Below the pieces are notes generated by a model. The model did not search any database. It was given only the letters and a program-made list of their open reading frames with translations, and was not told the DNA's origin. Of a stretch of DNA of 64,000 nucleotides, positions 55,083 to 62,612 are shown one piece after another (within the stretch, counting starts at the first letter, position 1; the number at the start of each line of letters is the position of its first letter). The DNA is from an uncultured Bacteroidales bacterium (GTDB lineage: Bacteria; Bacteroidota; Bacteroidia; Bacteroidales; UBA4417), in NCBI GenBank assembly GCA_903879715.1, contig CAIRMR010000030.1, positions 30,724 to 94,723 on the forward strand, given 5' to 3'. Made by a program: the position numbers and the translations under genes.

Positions 55083-55955
55083 ATGAAAATCCCTTTCATT
55101 CCAATAATTCTATTAGTGTCAACATTTTTCGGTTGCATCCAAAAGAAAGTTGAAAATGATCTTACTCGTGATAAAATACTAGATACGGTCAAATCAATGA
55201 AAACCTATTCCTTCGACGCAATTGATAAGTTTGGAAAAATAACAAACGGAGCCCGAAGATCTGTGGTTTTTTTTGGTGAGGGCTATGGCTCAAATAAAGC
55301 TTATGACAATAGAGGCAACCTGATGGAGATGAAAACATATAAGTTAAACGATAGCTTAATATACAACCATACATATAAACACGCTGATAACGGCCAACGG
55401 ATTGAACAAATTACATACGATCCGGATGGAAGTATATTTAATAGAGAAACATACGTATATGACAATAAATGCAACGAGATTAAAAATTATAGCTACAATT
55501 CAGATGGAGACATAGTTTATGTGTACAATAACAAATATGATAATAAAGACAACCAGATTGAAAGTACTATGTACGATTCTGATGGGAACATGGAGTTTAG
55601 ACTTAATTATCAATATGACGATAAAGGCAACCAGATTGAAGGAATTAGTACTAATTCCGACGGAAGTATTGACCATAAGAGTGTGTATAAATATGACCTT
55701 ATAGGGAATAAGGTTGAATACACCAGTTACAATTCTGACGGGAGCCAAGATGACGCTAAGAGAACTTATAAATACGACGAAGTAGGCAACCAAATTGAGG
55801 AAATTTACGATTATTCAACTGAAAGACCAACACCAAATGTTAATTTCACTCGGGAATATACCTTCGACAAGCAGGGGAATTGGATTAAACGAATCGACTT
55901 TGAAAATGGAGTCCCAAAAACTGTAACAGAAAGAGAGATAACATATTATGATTAG
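55083..55955 (+). CDS. Lipoprotein with YD-type repeats
   Basis: A 290-residue lipoprotein. The signal ends at Cys18 (IILLVSTFFGC). The mature part has about eight repeats of roughly 22-25 residues with the core YDxxGNxxE, for example YDDKGNQIEGISTNSDGS and YDEVGNQIEEI, like the YD repeats of RHS/wapA proteins but without a toxin domain. The beta-rich repeats would form a rod or sheet at the outer surface. The frame opens at a TTG (55026), but the ATG at 55083 gives the lipoprotein signal. It lies 101 bases after the membrane gene; a joint role is possible but unproved. Confidence 0.7.
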   Translation: MKIPFIPIILLVSTFFGCIQKKVENDLTRDKILDTVKSMKTYSFDAIDKFGKITNGARRSVVFFGEGYGSNKAYDNRGNLMEMKTYKLNDSLIYNHTYKHADNGQRIEQITYDPDGSIFNRETYVYDNKCNEIKNYSYNSDGDIVYVYNNKYDNKDNQIESTMYDSDGNMEFRLNYQYDDKGNQIEGISTNSDGSIDHKSVYKYDLIGNKVEYTSYNSDGSQDDAKRTYKYDEVGNQIEEIYDYSTERPTPNVNFTREYTFDKQGNWIKRIDFENGVPKTVTEREITYYD

Positions 55956-56292
55956 GTTTAAAGGTCTTTTGCTCTAATAGTAAATCGTCTAATGAAGGCG
56001 GAATTAATAAACTAACAATATTTGACCATTGGAGTCAAACCAAAGTATTATAAAATCCACTCTGTTGTATGCTACAAAAAGTAATTGACATTTATTGGTC
56101 AACCCTAAGAAAAGTAATAACGAGATCTATATATCCATACAATCCCATGAGAATCGAACAGATTAACTCCCTGAACTACGTTTAGAGCGCAAAACTCCTC
56201 ATTGCTATAATCCCATCGTAAAGGGAGGGGTCAACAACTCGTGTCATAATGTCAATTTTGAGCTTTTTGCAGTGGATTGGATGTAAGAGTCG
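55956..56292. other. Intergenic region between cargo and integration module
   Basis: I see no gene or clear terminator here. The genes converge from both sides. The region is AT-rich with no repeats of note. Confidence 0.45.
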
Positions 56293-56595
56293 CTACCGCC
56301 CTCTTCTCTCGCCAAAACGTCGTTCTGAGACCTTGAGGGAGGCATCTATCTCATCGCTTTTGTAGTAATACCTACTGCCATACCAATAATACGGTATCTG
56401 TGCGGATTTGCGCAACTTTATAACAGTTAGGGGTGTACAACCTAAGTAGGTTGCCAAGGCTTTATCACCAATAAGTCGCTCAGACGAGATCGCAAAGGTT
56501 TGATCAGCCTTTGAGCTCATCTTTACTTTGATTTCTATAAGCAAAGCTTCAATAGTTTTTAGCCTTTCTTCAAGTAGGTTGAATGGATTTTCCAT
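56293..56595 (-). CDS. Helix-turn-helix protein, excisionase-like
   Basis: A 100-residue protein. An N-terminal coiled-coil-like helix (LLEERLKTIEALLIEIKVK) precedes an HTH: DKALATYLGCTPLTVIKLRK followed by the wing IPYYWYGSRYYYKSDEID, similar to the DUF3853 / HTH_17 proteins found beside Bacteroidota integrases. It probably binds att-region DNA or controls the element. It is the first of four leftward genes that end with the integrase. Confidence 0.65.
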   Translation of the reverse strand: MENPFNLLEERLKTIEALLIEIKVKMSSKADQTFAISSERLIGDKALATYLGCTPLTVIKLRKSAQIPYYWYGSRYYYKSDEIDASLKVSERRFGERRGR

Positions 56596-56671
56596 AAATT
56601 AAGGGATTATATATGAAAGAAACATAAGTCTTAACAGATATTCAATTCTATTCACAAAACTTCCATTATTA

Positions 56672-56935
56672 TCACCAATTTCTGTTTGAAACTGCTGCTA
56701 CTGTTTCAAGTTGGATACGATCATACCTGATTTTCGATGTATGGTTGCCATCCTTTTGTGGAATGATTAAGTCGTGCTTTACCCATCCTTCCACCGTCTT
56801 CCTTCCATACTTATTAAATGCTTCATTCTGTGATAGATAGGGCTTTAGTATGCCATAGTCTATTAACGCCATGGCATACCCAAGTTTAGTTGCCTTACTC
56901 ATGAGTTCAATCAGGTCTTCATCTCTAAGTATCAT
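56672..56935 (-). CDS. Small putative DNA-binding protein, 87 residues
   Basis: A basic protein with a likely HTH: LSQNEAFNKYGRKTVEGWVK followed by HDLIIPQKDGNHTSKIRYDR as a wing-like segment, similar to small regulators near integrases. No confident family. It lies between the HTH gene at 56293 and an unknown gene at 57058. It could be a directionality factor or regulator. Confidence 0.5.
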   Translation of the reverse strand: MILRDEDLIELMSKATKLGYAMALIDYGILKPYLSQNEAFNKYGRKTVEGWVKHDLIIPQKDGNHTSKIRYDRIQLETVAAVSNRNW

Positions 56936-57057
56936 ACTGGTTTTTACTATTTTTGAATTTATAATTCTGTGCGAAGGGGTAATTATATGTTATATTTCGT
57001 GACGCTAAACTATCTGACACTATAGCTGAGTGGAACACCAAACTAGACGCTCATGAA

Positions 57058-57705
57058 TTAGGACATTCTTCGAGCTAACTCCTTTAGTTTTTTGTCAAGC
57101 AAATCAACATTAAGAAGGGATGGTTCATAATGGGGTATTAGCCCATTAAAGATTGCTTTATCGCCAAGAAACCTTCTATATATATTGGGTGCAGTTTGAT
57201 TCAGGTTTATCAAAAAATGCTGATCTTGGGTTGTGTAATAGTGAGTTATTTCCTCCACATGATAAAGGCTGAAATTCGTTCTTGCTTGTAGGAATCCAAA
57301 ATAAAATTGCTCATTAAGCCTAGGTACTGATTTGATCCATAGAGTAAAGCTCAGACAATGTCTCCGATCTTTAAATTCAAGCTCACATTGTATGCCTTCA
57401 CTTTTAAACAACATTGGGAATTCATTATTTAATTCAAACAGATCTGAATAGATTTGGTGTATCCAGTTCGTCAGAGTAATAGCTTTGATACCATATGTTG
57501 CGGAAAGGCCTTTAATACTGGCCTCGGCTGAATTGTTATAGTGATGTTCTTGGGGAAGATTTTGCAGGTTTGAAAGGATAGCTTCATAAGGCTTGTTTCT
57601 GTTCTTCAGTAGGTCTAGCCATTGTGGTTCATAGAATAAACATTTGAGGACATCGTGTGTACGTGGTTTAATATCGAATGGGTCTAGTACTACTGTATTT
57701 TTCAT
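57058..57705 (-). CDS. Unknown protein beside the integrase, 215 residues
   Basis: A soluble protein with no recognised domain. It contains ITLTNWIHQIYSDLFELNNE, a helical part, and beta-rich LEFKDRRHCLSFTLWIKSVP. It is 40 bases downstream of the integrase gene in the same direction and is probably co-transcribed. Genes of this size next to tyrosine integrases in Bacteroidota islands are common but uncharacterised (recollection). No function inferred. Confidence 0.5.
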   Translation of the reverse strand: MKNTVVLDPFDIKPRTHDVLKCLFYEPQWLDLLKNRNKPYEAILSNLQNLPQEHHYNNSAEASIKGLSATYGIKAITLTNWIHQIYSDLFELNNEFPMLFKSEGIQCELEFKDRRHCLSFTLWIKSVPRLNEQFYFGFLQARTNFSLYHVEEITHYYTTQDQHFLINLNQTAPNIYRRFLGDKAIFNGLIPHYEPSLLNVDLLDKKLKELARRMS

Positions 57706-57745
57706 AAGGGATTGTTTATAAGATTTAAATTAATGAAGAGAAGTA

Positions 57746-59113
57746 TTAACTTAGTCCAAGTACTTCGCTCCCTTCAATTTGACTTTCATCATTGGTGGCT
57801 ATTGGTATAAGGTTACTAAATTGCTTCCGCTTCTCTTCTACCTCAAAATCCTTCAAGTAGGCTTGTGTGACTTTCGTTGAGGAGTGCCCTAAAGCCTCTG
57901 AGATAGCCTGAACTGATACTCCACTGTTCTTGAGTACAGTGGCGAAAGAGTGCCTAGCTGTATACGTTGAGATATTGCCCTCGATAGTAGCTTCTGTAGC
58001 AATTATTTTAATGTACTTATTTATCGTCTTGGTGGCTTGTACAATAGCAGCTCGCTCCTCTTGAGGGGTCATTTTAGGCTTAAGAATGGGGAAGATATGG
58101 GTGTCAGATAAAGCTGGTTTTTGACCCCATTTATCGATGAATCCATTAACTTCAGTTGTTAAAGGTACGGTAATAGTATCCGGTGCTTCCATCTTCTTCA
58201 AAGCAGTTTTACGACGTACATATGAGATTTTTTCCTCATCAATATCGCCATATTGCAAAGTAGCCATATCAGCAACATTCATTCCTCCAGTAAGATATAG
58301 AAATAGCCAATAGTCCCGATATTTTTCATGGGGTGAACCTGCTACGACTTTAGCATTCATAATTTTTCCAATATCCTCAAGTCTTAAAGCGAGCTTACGT
58401 TTTTTGTTGTTTGGTAGCCGATAACCACGTTTATCAAATGGCTTAACATCCGGACTTAGAATTTTGTTACTTATTGCATCATTGAGTAGCACCCTTACAT
58501 TGCGCAAGTAGATCCCTACTGATGTAGAACTGAAAGGAGTGCCATCTACCCTAGTTTGCTTTAAGAACCACTGCTCATAACCTTTAAGGAAAGCCACAGT
58601 GACATTTTTCAATGGAATATCCTTGCCACCCTCGATAGTGACACTTCTCCCGTTTCTTACACGCTGCCCACCCTGAAATTGTTTTATTGAATTTAATGCA
58701 CACAAGTAGGAAGAGGCATAGCCTGCCCGACCTTCGATATTGAGTTCAACGATTTTGGTCTCAAAAGATTTGAACAGTGTGTCATCTTTGCTCTCGAACA
58801 TTAGCTTTTCAAAATCATCAAAAATGAAAACAGACATTTTGCTGATAATATCCTTAGCCTTGGCACTCCATTCTTTTATTTTTAGTTGGTTGCTCTTCAA
58901 CTCTTTTAACTTTGATGCTGCAAAGTTGCCAATGATGTATTGTTTCTTGGTATGCTCGAAATCGACTTGAGTCATATACAAGTCAAGTCCGTAAACCTTT
59001 TGCTTACCGCCATATTTAACGACAAGCCGGATAGGTGCTGTGTCGTCTGTTCGTACTCTACGTTGATCGCAGATTACATAGCTTATTGGAGTATTAATTT
59101 TTTTCGTTCCCAT
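57746..59113 (-). CDS. Tyrosine-family site-specific integrase
   Basis: A 455-residue Bacteroidota-type tyrosine recombinase. N-terminal arm-binding and SAM-like core-binding domains (VRTDDTAPIRLVVKYGGKQK at the start) precede the catalytic domain: LTGGMNVADMATLQYGDI holds the position usually occupied by the first catalytic Arg (here Asn), the box ARHSFATVLKNSGVSVQAIS contains the second Arg with Tyr in the usual first His place, and LGHSSTKVTQAYLKDFE carries the nucleophile Tyr. It would catalyse element integration and excision at the tRNA-Asn-derived repeats. The gene starts about 155 bases inside the right repeat, with a -7 box (TATCTTTG) overlapped by a palindrome. Confidence 0.92.
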   Translation of the reverse strand: MGTKKINTPISYVICDQRRVRTDDTAPIRLVVKYGGKQKVYGLDLYMTQVDFEHTKKQYIIGNFAASKLKELKSNQLKIKEWSAKAKDIISKMSVFIFDDFEKLMFESKDDTLFKSFETKIVELNIEGRAGYASSYLCALNSIKQFQGGQRVRNGRSVTIEGGKDIPLKNVTVAFLKGYEQWFLKQTRVDGTPFSSTSVGIYLRNVRVLLNDAISNKILSPDVKPFDKRGYRLPNNKKRKLALRLEDIGKIMNAKVVAGSPHEKYRDYWLFLYLTGGMNVADMATLQYGDIDEEKISYVRRKTALKKMEAPDTITVPLTTEVNGFIDKWGQKPALSDTHIFPILKPKMTPQEERAAIVQATKTINKYIKIIATEATIEGNISTYTARHSFATVLKNSGVSVQAISEALGHSSTKVTQAYLKDFEVEEKRKQFSNLIPIATNDESQIEGSEVLGLS

Positions 59114-59125
59114 AGTTAATTTTTA

Positions 59126-59164
59126 GGGTGTACAGTGTACATCAAACTGTACACCCCAAAGATA
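59126..59164 (-). promoter_or_regulatory. Integrase promoter with overlapping palindromic operator
   Basis: The minus-strand -7 box TATCTTTG lies at 59164-59157. Directly downstream is an inverted repeat, GGGTGTACAG at 59126-59135 and CTGTACACCC at 59147-59156, with an 11-base spacer that itself contains TGTACA. It covers the predicted start site, so it looks like an operator or an integrase arm site. A near copy is at 39583-39604. Confidence 0.65.
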
Positions 59165-59269
59165 CAATAAAATTAAATAAGCACTTGTTTTTATTTGTTT
59201 AATAAATGTTATAATATTGCAAATCAGATACTTTATAAATACGGTTTTATACGATTAAATATGCTTAGG

Positions 59270-59321
59270 TCTGACTGTTAATCAGAGGGTCTCAGGTTCA
59301 AGTCCTGAAGGGGGAGCCTCA
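59270..59321 (+). repeat. Right attachment repeat (attR), 3' half of tRNA-Asn
   Basis: This repeat is identical to attL over its last 47 bases. Here the anticodon stem is perfect (TCTGA / TCAGA around CTGTTAA). The T-arm and the 3' acceptor strand are intact, but the bases upstream (59221-59269) are AT-rich and contain no D-arm or 5' acceptor strand. So this end is also not a complete tRNA gene. Confidence 0.85.
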
Positions 59322-59330
59322 GAATCAAAT

Positions 59331-59360
59331 AGTTACAAGTTTTTTGTAACTTTTTTTCTT
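59331..59360 (+). terminator. Hairpin terminator after attR
   Basis: AGTTACAA pairs with TTGTAACT around GTTTTT, followed by a T tract. It resembles the terminator after attL, as expected if both derive from the region following a tRNA gene. Confidence 0.75.
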
Positions 59361-59797
59361 TTATGCGACCAAAAATGCGGCCATAAGCCAGGGTTACAGA
59401 TTTAGCCCATTTCCATTTTTAGCAATTGATTAAGGTACTAACTGGACAACACTATCATATGATTTTTTAAATATAATTTTAAAATGAATTCAGATTGAGA
59501 AAATAAAATAAGCATCTTTTAATGCTAATTATTTTTTTATTACTGATTCTTTTTTATCCCTAACTCCAATAACATTAAATACCCACTCTGATTAAACTGG
59601 TTCATGCCTGATTGCCCAAGCTAATTAGTAGAATAAAAATATCCCGGTATTATGGATTTATAACCTTGTAGTGCTTCACTTATTTTTTGAAAGTTATTTT
59701 ATCTACATTTTATATTTTAAAACAGCTTTTTCCGGATCGGAAATATCCTGATAGGGAAGGCCTTCACAGTTGTTTCCCTCTGATTACCAGAATGGGA
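59361..59797. other. Host flank right of the element, no gene
   Basis: AT-rich, with no convincing gene in 437 bases. Near 59364 two imperfect copies of ATGCG[AG]CC with AAAA between them might be the remnant of another integrase gene start or attachment region; this is speculative. Confidence 0.4.
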
Positions 59798-60676
59798 TTA
59801 TGGTTTTTGTTCCGTTTTATTTAATTGAGAAAGCGATGCAATACCGCTGATCCCGCCCAGGTTCATGCCATCGAGCGCAGAGCTGGGAACAATTATCATT
59901 GAACCTATTTTTAGTCCTTCGCCAATTAGGTTCATGGCTCTTAACTGCAGCGCTACCGGGTTGCTCAGGTACGATTCGCTGGCTTTGGCAAACTTCTCGG
60001 CAATTTCAGTTTCGGCTGTTCCAAGGATAACCCTGGCCTGGCGCTCCCTTTCGGCCTGGGCTTGTTTACTCATGGCATCCGACAATCCCTGGGGAATCGT
60101 TATATCTTTTATCCCCACAGTCTGGCAGGTAATTCCCCATGGATTTGTGTTTTCATCCAGCAGTTTTTGAAGATCTTCGGCAATTTTTACCCTGTCCTGT
60201 AACAAATCTGCCAGTTCATGTCTCCCGATAATATCTCTCAAACCGGTTTGAGCTATGTATTGAACGGCTGTCATGTAATCTTCCACTTCTAGAGCTGCTT
60301 TTTCTACATCCCAAACAGTCCAGTACAAGGTAGCAACCACATTCACCGGCACGGTATCCTTTGTTAATGTCTGATCCGCTTTAAAATCGGTCACCCTAAC
60401 CCTTTGATCGATATAATCGATTACATTATCAATGATAGGCACAATAAAAAATATGCCTGGTCCTTTTAATCCGATGTATTTCCCCATCCGCAACAGAACC
60501 GCTTTTTCCCATTGATCGGCAATTTTTATTGAGCTGGTTATGAGTATAGTGAGAATGATCAGCACAACAAAGACTGTAATGTCAAGATATTTCAGATAGA
60601 ACATAAGTGCTAACACCGCTGACACGATAATTAATAACGATGTCGAAATTGAGTTAAACAGATTTTTCGTTTTCAT
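59798..60676 (-). CDS. Slipin (SPFH/band 7 family) membrane protein
   Basis: A 292-residue stomatin/slipin-type protein. An N-terminal hydrophobic hairpin (residues 12-48) is followed by the SPFH domain: QWEKAVLLRMGKYIGLKGPG, IDYIDQRVRVTDFKADQTLT, then WGITCQTVGIKDITIPQGL and a coiled-coil with the AxAExERQA-type AQAERERQARVILGTAE. Such proteins scaffold membrane microdomains; many pair with a NfeD protease or a partner gene, neither of which is present here. The upstream GntR gene ends two bases before its start, so the two form an operon. A possible membrane-stress role is inferred. Confidence 0.9.
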   Translation of the reverse strand: MKTKNLFNSISTSLLIIVSAVLALMFYLKYLDITVFVVLIILTILITSSIKIADQWEKAVLLRMGKYIGLKGPGIFFIVPIIDNVIDYIDQRVRVTDFKADQTLTKDTVPVNVVATLYWTVWDVEKAALEVEDYMTAVQYIAQTGLRDIIGRHELADLLQDRVKIAEDLQKLLDENTNPWGITCQTVGIKDITIPQGLSDAMSKQAQAERERQARVILGTAETEIAEKFAKASESYLSNPVALQLRAMNLIGEGLKIGSMIIVPSSALDGMNLGGISGIASLSQLNKTEQKP

Positions 60677-60678
60677 AA

Positions 60679-61071
60679 TTACTTGTTATTAAGATTATTA
60701 TTAAGATTGTTGTTTTGCAGCTCAGCTATAACTTCATCTTTCGAAAATCCATAGGTGTATGCAACCGTTAGGAATTCCTTACAGATGTCCTGGATTTTTC
60801 TTTGTTTTTCTTCATCGCTCAGTACAATTCCATTGGCATTGATAAATGTGCCCGATCCTTGCTGGGTATCAAGAATATTCAGGATTTCGAGTTCTTTATA
60901 TGCTTTGGCGATGGTATTGAGGTTTACCTTAAGCTGAACGGCCAATGATCTTACAGTTGGAAGCTGCTCCCCGGTTTTCAGGTTGCCTGAGGCTATTCCA
61001 AATTTAATCTGGTCTATAATCTGCCTGTAGAAAGGCGTTCCACCGCTTGGGTCTAATATGAAGTTTATCAT
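60679..61071 (-). CDS. YtrA-type GntR transcriptional regulator
   Basis: A 130-residue GntR regulator of the short YtrA group, with winged helix GGTPFYRQIIDQIKFGIASG, then GEQLPTVRSLAVQLKVNLNT and AYKELEILNILDTQQGSGTF, and a short C-terminal dimerisation helix instead of an effector domain. The tail repeats Asn-Asn-Asn-Leu, encoded by a small AAT repeat. It starts the slipin operon and is overlapped upstream by a palindromic operator at the transcription start (61097-61114), so it probably represses its own operon. The signal it senses is not evident; YtrA types often respond to membrane-active compounds (family knowledge). Confidence 0.88.
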   Translation of the reverse strand: MINFILDPSGGTPFYRQIIDQIKFGIASGNLKTGEQLPTVRSLAVQLKVNLNTIAKAYKELEILNILDTQQGSGTFINANGIVLSDEEKQRKIQDICKEFLTVAYTYGFSKDEVIAELQNNNLNNNLNNK

Positions 61072-61096
61072 TTTGTTTTTGTATTAATGATATAAT

Positions 61097-61145
61097 GTAC
61101 TATAAGTATAGTACAAAGGTACAATATTTTATTAAAATCCGGCAA
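61097..61145 (-). promoter_or_regulatory. Promoter and palindromic operator of the GntR-slipin operon
   Basis: On the minus strand, TTG (61143-61145) and TACCTTTG (61121-61114) are 21 bases apart. A perfect inverted repeat GTACTATA-AG-TATAGTAC lies at 61097-61114, immediately downstream of the -7 box and over the start site. Confidence 0.8.
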
Positions 61146-61409
61146 AAACATCGAAATATTTTTTCAATGGCAGCGTACATAGCCTTAAATCAAATTGTTA
61201 CTTCCTTGTTGTGTGGAAATGAAAACAGAAACTTGTTCTTCTTTTATATGTTTTTTCTTGATGGGTCTTGTAACATTGTTTGATATAATTTAAACTCAAT
61301 TGTGTGTTTTTGCATGAAAGCTAATAGTAAGACGCGTCATGTTAGATCAAAATAATTTAAAATGCTGGCTGGTTCTGTTGATCCGATAAACTAAAAATGA
61401 TTTTCGTAA

Positions 61410-61520
61410 ATGATACTTTTTCTGATTCTTATTACGATAATAATAGTGGTGGGTTCCATCATTTATTCCATTTACACTTCGGTAAATTCAGGGGCCTCGA
61501 AATTTGAGAAGTGGTTCTAA
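61410..61520 (+). CDS. Small single-helix membrane protein, 36 residues
   Basis: The frame ATG 61410 to TAA 61518-61520 encodes MILFLILITIIIVVGSIIYS followed by IYTSVNSGASKFEKWF. A 20-residue hydrophobic helix is followed by a hydrophilic, weakly basic end, a typical small membrane peptide. It lies in the 571-base gap between the GntR operon and an aldo/keto reductase, reading in the opposite direction to the former. No ribosome-binding site or promoter is evident. Such peptides are often toxins or membrane-complex subunits; no evidence favours one. Confidence 0.45.
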   Translation: MILFLILITIIIVVGSIIYSIYTSVNSGASKFEKWF

Positions 61521-61589
61521 AAGATTTTTGACAATAAACAGGACTGAAGCCAAGGTTGAGAAATCTGCCTGTTACACATATTAATTGGT

Positions 61590-61597
61590 TAACTTTG
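61590..61597 (+). promoter_or_regulatory. -7 promoter box of the first aldo/keto reductase
   Basis: TAACTTTG fits the -7 consensus; predicted initiation near 61604, 39 bases before the ATG at 61643. Confidence 0.45.
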
Positions 61598-61642
61598 TTG
61601 GACAACAATTGTAGAGTTCCATAGAAATACCATACAGAGATT

Positions 61643-62545
61643 ATGAATAAAGTAAACCTTACCGACAATTTTGCCTTATCGCGGATTGTACACGGACAAA
61701 TGAGAATGGGCGACTGGAAAATGTCGGGCCCGGAGTTATCTGTATTTATGGAAAACCTGGTTGAAATGGGAGTAACTTCCTTTGATCATGCAGATATTTA
61801 CGGAAATTACAGCTGTGAAGCTATGCTGGGCGATGTGATTAATATCAACAAAAGCCTCCGGAACAAAATAGAGATCATTACCAAATGCGGCATCATGCTG
61901 GTTTCGGATAAATTTCCGGAACGGAAGATCAAATATTATGATTACAGTTTTGAACACATAATAACATCGGTTAACAATTCGCTGAAAAACCTTCGTACGG
62001 ATCACATCGACCTGTTGCTGTTTCACCGGCCGGCTCCGTTTTTCGATCCTGCAGTTGTTGCACAAGCTATATCCGTTCTGAAAAAGGAAGGGAAAGTTAT
62101 GCACTTCGGGGTATCGAATTTTACGCCGGGCCAGTATGAAATGCTGAGTAAATTTGCCGATCAAAAGCTAGTGACTAACCAGGTTGAGATTTCGCCTTAC
62201 TGCCTTGAGCATTTTGAAAACGGGAATATAGATTTCTTTCTCAGGGAAAATATAAAGCCGATGGCATGGTCACCCCTGGCAGGAGGGAAACTTCTGAATC
62301 CTCACGACGATAAAGGTCCGCGTATATTACGCGCTATTAGCCAGGTAGCTGAAGAGCTGAATATTGCACAGGTTGATAAAGTTATTTATACATGGCTACT
62401 GAAACATCCTGCTACAATTATGCCAGTTGTTGGAACCGGTAAAATCGAACGTATCAGAGCCGCAGTTGAGGCATTGGAAATTGAAATGACACTTGAGCAA
62501 TGGTACAAAATCTATATTGCAGTATTGGGCAAAGAACTTCCGTAA
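61643..62545 (+). CDS. Aldo/keto reductase, YdhF-like
   Basis: A 300-residue (alpha/beta)8-barrel oxidoreductase that reduces carbonyls with NAD(P)H. Catalytic residues follow the AKR pattern: Asp and Tyr in FDHADIYGNYSCE, Lys in EIITKCGI, His in LLLFHRPAPFF. The cofactor-binding C-terminal block PAVIMPVVGTGK-like (here ATIMPVVGTGKIERIRAAVE) is present. The overall arrangement is like E. coli YdhF. It stands alone and is convergent with the second reductase. Substrate unknown. Confidence 0.88.
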   Translation: MNKVNLTDNFALSRIVHGQMRMGDWKMSGPELSVFMENLVEMGVTSFDHADIYGNYSCEAMLGDVININKSLRNKIEIITKCGIMLVSDKFPERKIKYYDYSFEHIITSVNNSLKNLRTDHIDLLLFHRPAPFFDPAVVAQAISVLKKEGKVMHFGVSNFTPGQYEMLSKFADQKLVTNQVEISPYCLEHFENGNIDFFLRENIKPMAWSPLAGGKLLNPHDDKGPRILRAISQVAEELNIAQVDKVIYTWLLKHPATIMPVVGTGKIERIRAAVEALEIEMTLEQWYKIYIAVLGKELP

Positions 62546-62612
62546 GCTGATAAAGACTTCTTCAACATCAACTGAGACTGTATATCCAGGGATTTCACCA
62601 CGGGAACAATCT

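Larger units (their letters stand above)
39488..59321. mobile_element. Integrative element with type I restriction-modification cargo
   Basis: The 19.8-kb element is bounded by 52-base direct repeats (39488-39539 and 59270-59321, one mismatch) that match the 3' half of a tRNA-Asn(GTT) gene. A tyrosine integrase gene reads inward from the right end, with a palindromic site at its promoter and a similar site just inside the left end. Several small DNA-binding proteins, a VRR-NUC-like nuclease, unknown proteins and a complete type I RM operon fill it. No capsid, terminase large subunit, relaxase or transfer genes are visible, so it is best seen as a non-conjugative genomic island. Many of its intergenic regions are more AT-rich than the host flanks. 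Confidence 0.88.

Noticed and set aside
39488..59321. Interpretation of the element as a prophage
   Set aside because: Apart from a VRR-NUC-like nuclease and a DUF5681 protein there are no capsid, tail, large terminase or lysis genes.
61095..61283. Rightward 62-codon frame over the GntR promoter
   Set aside because: It overlaps the operator and promoter of the leftward operon and has no family pattern.
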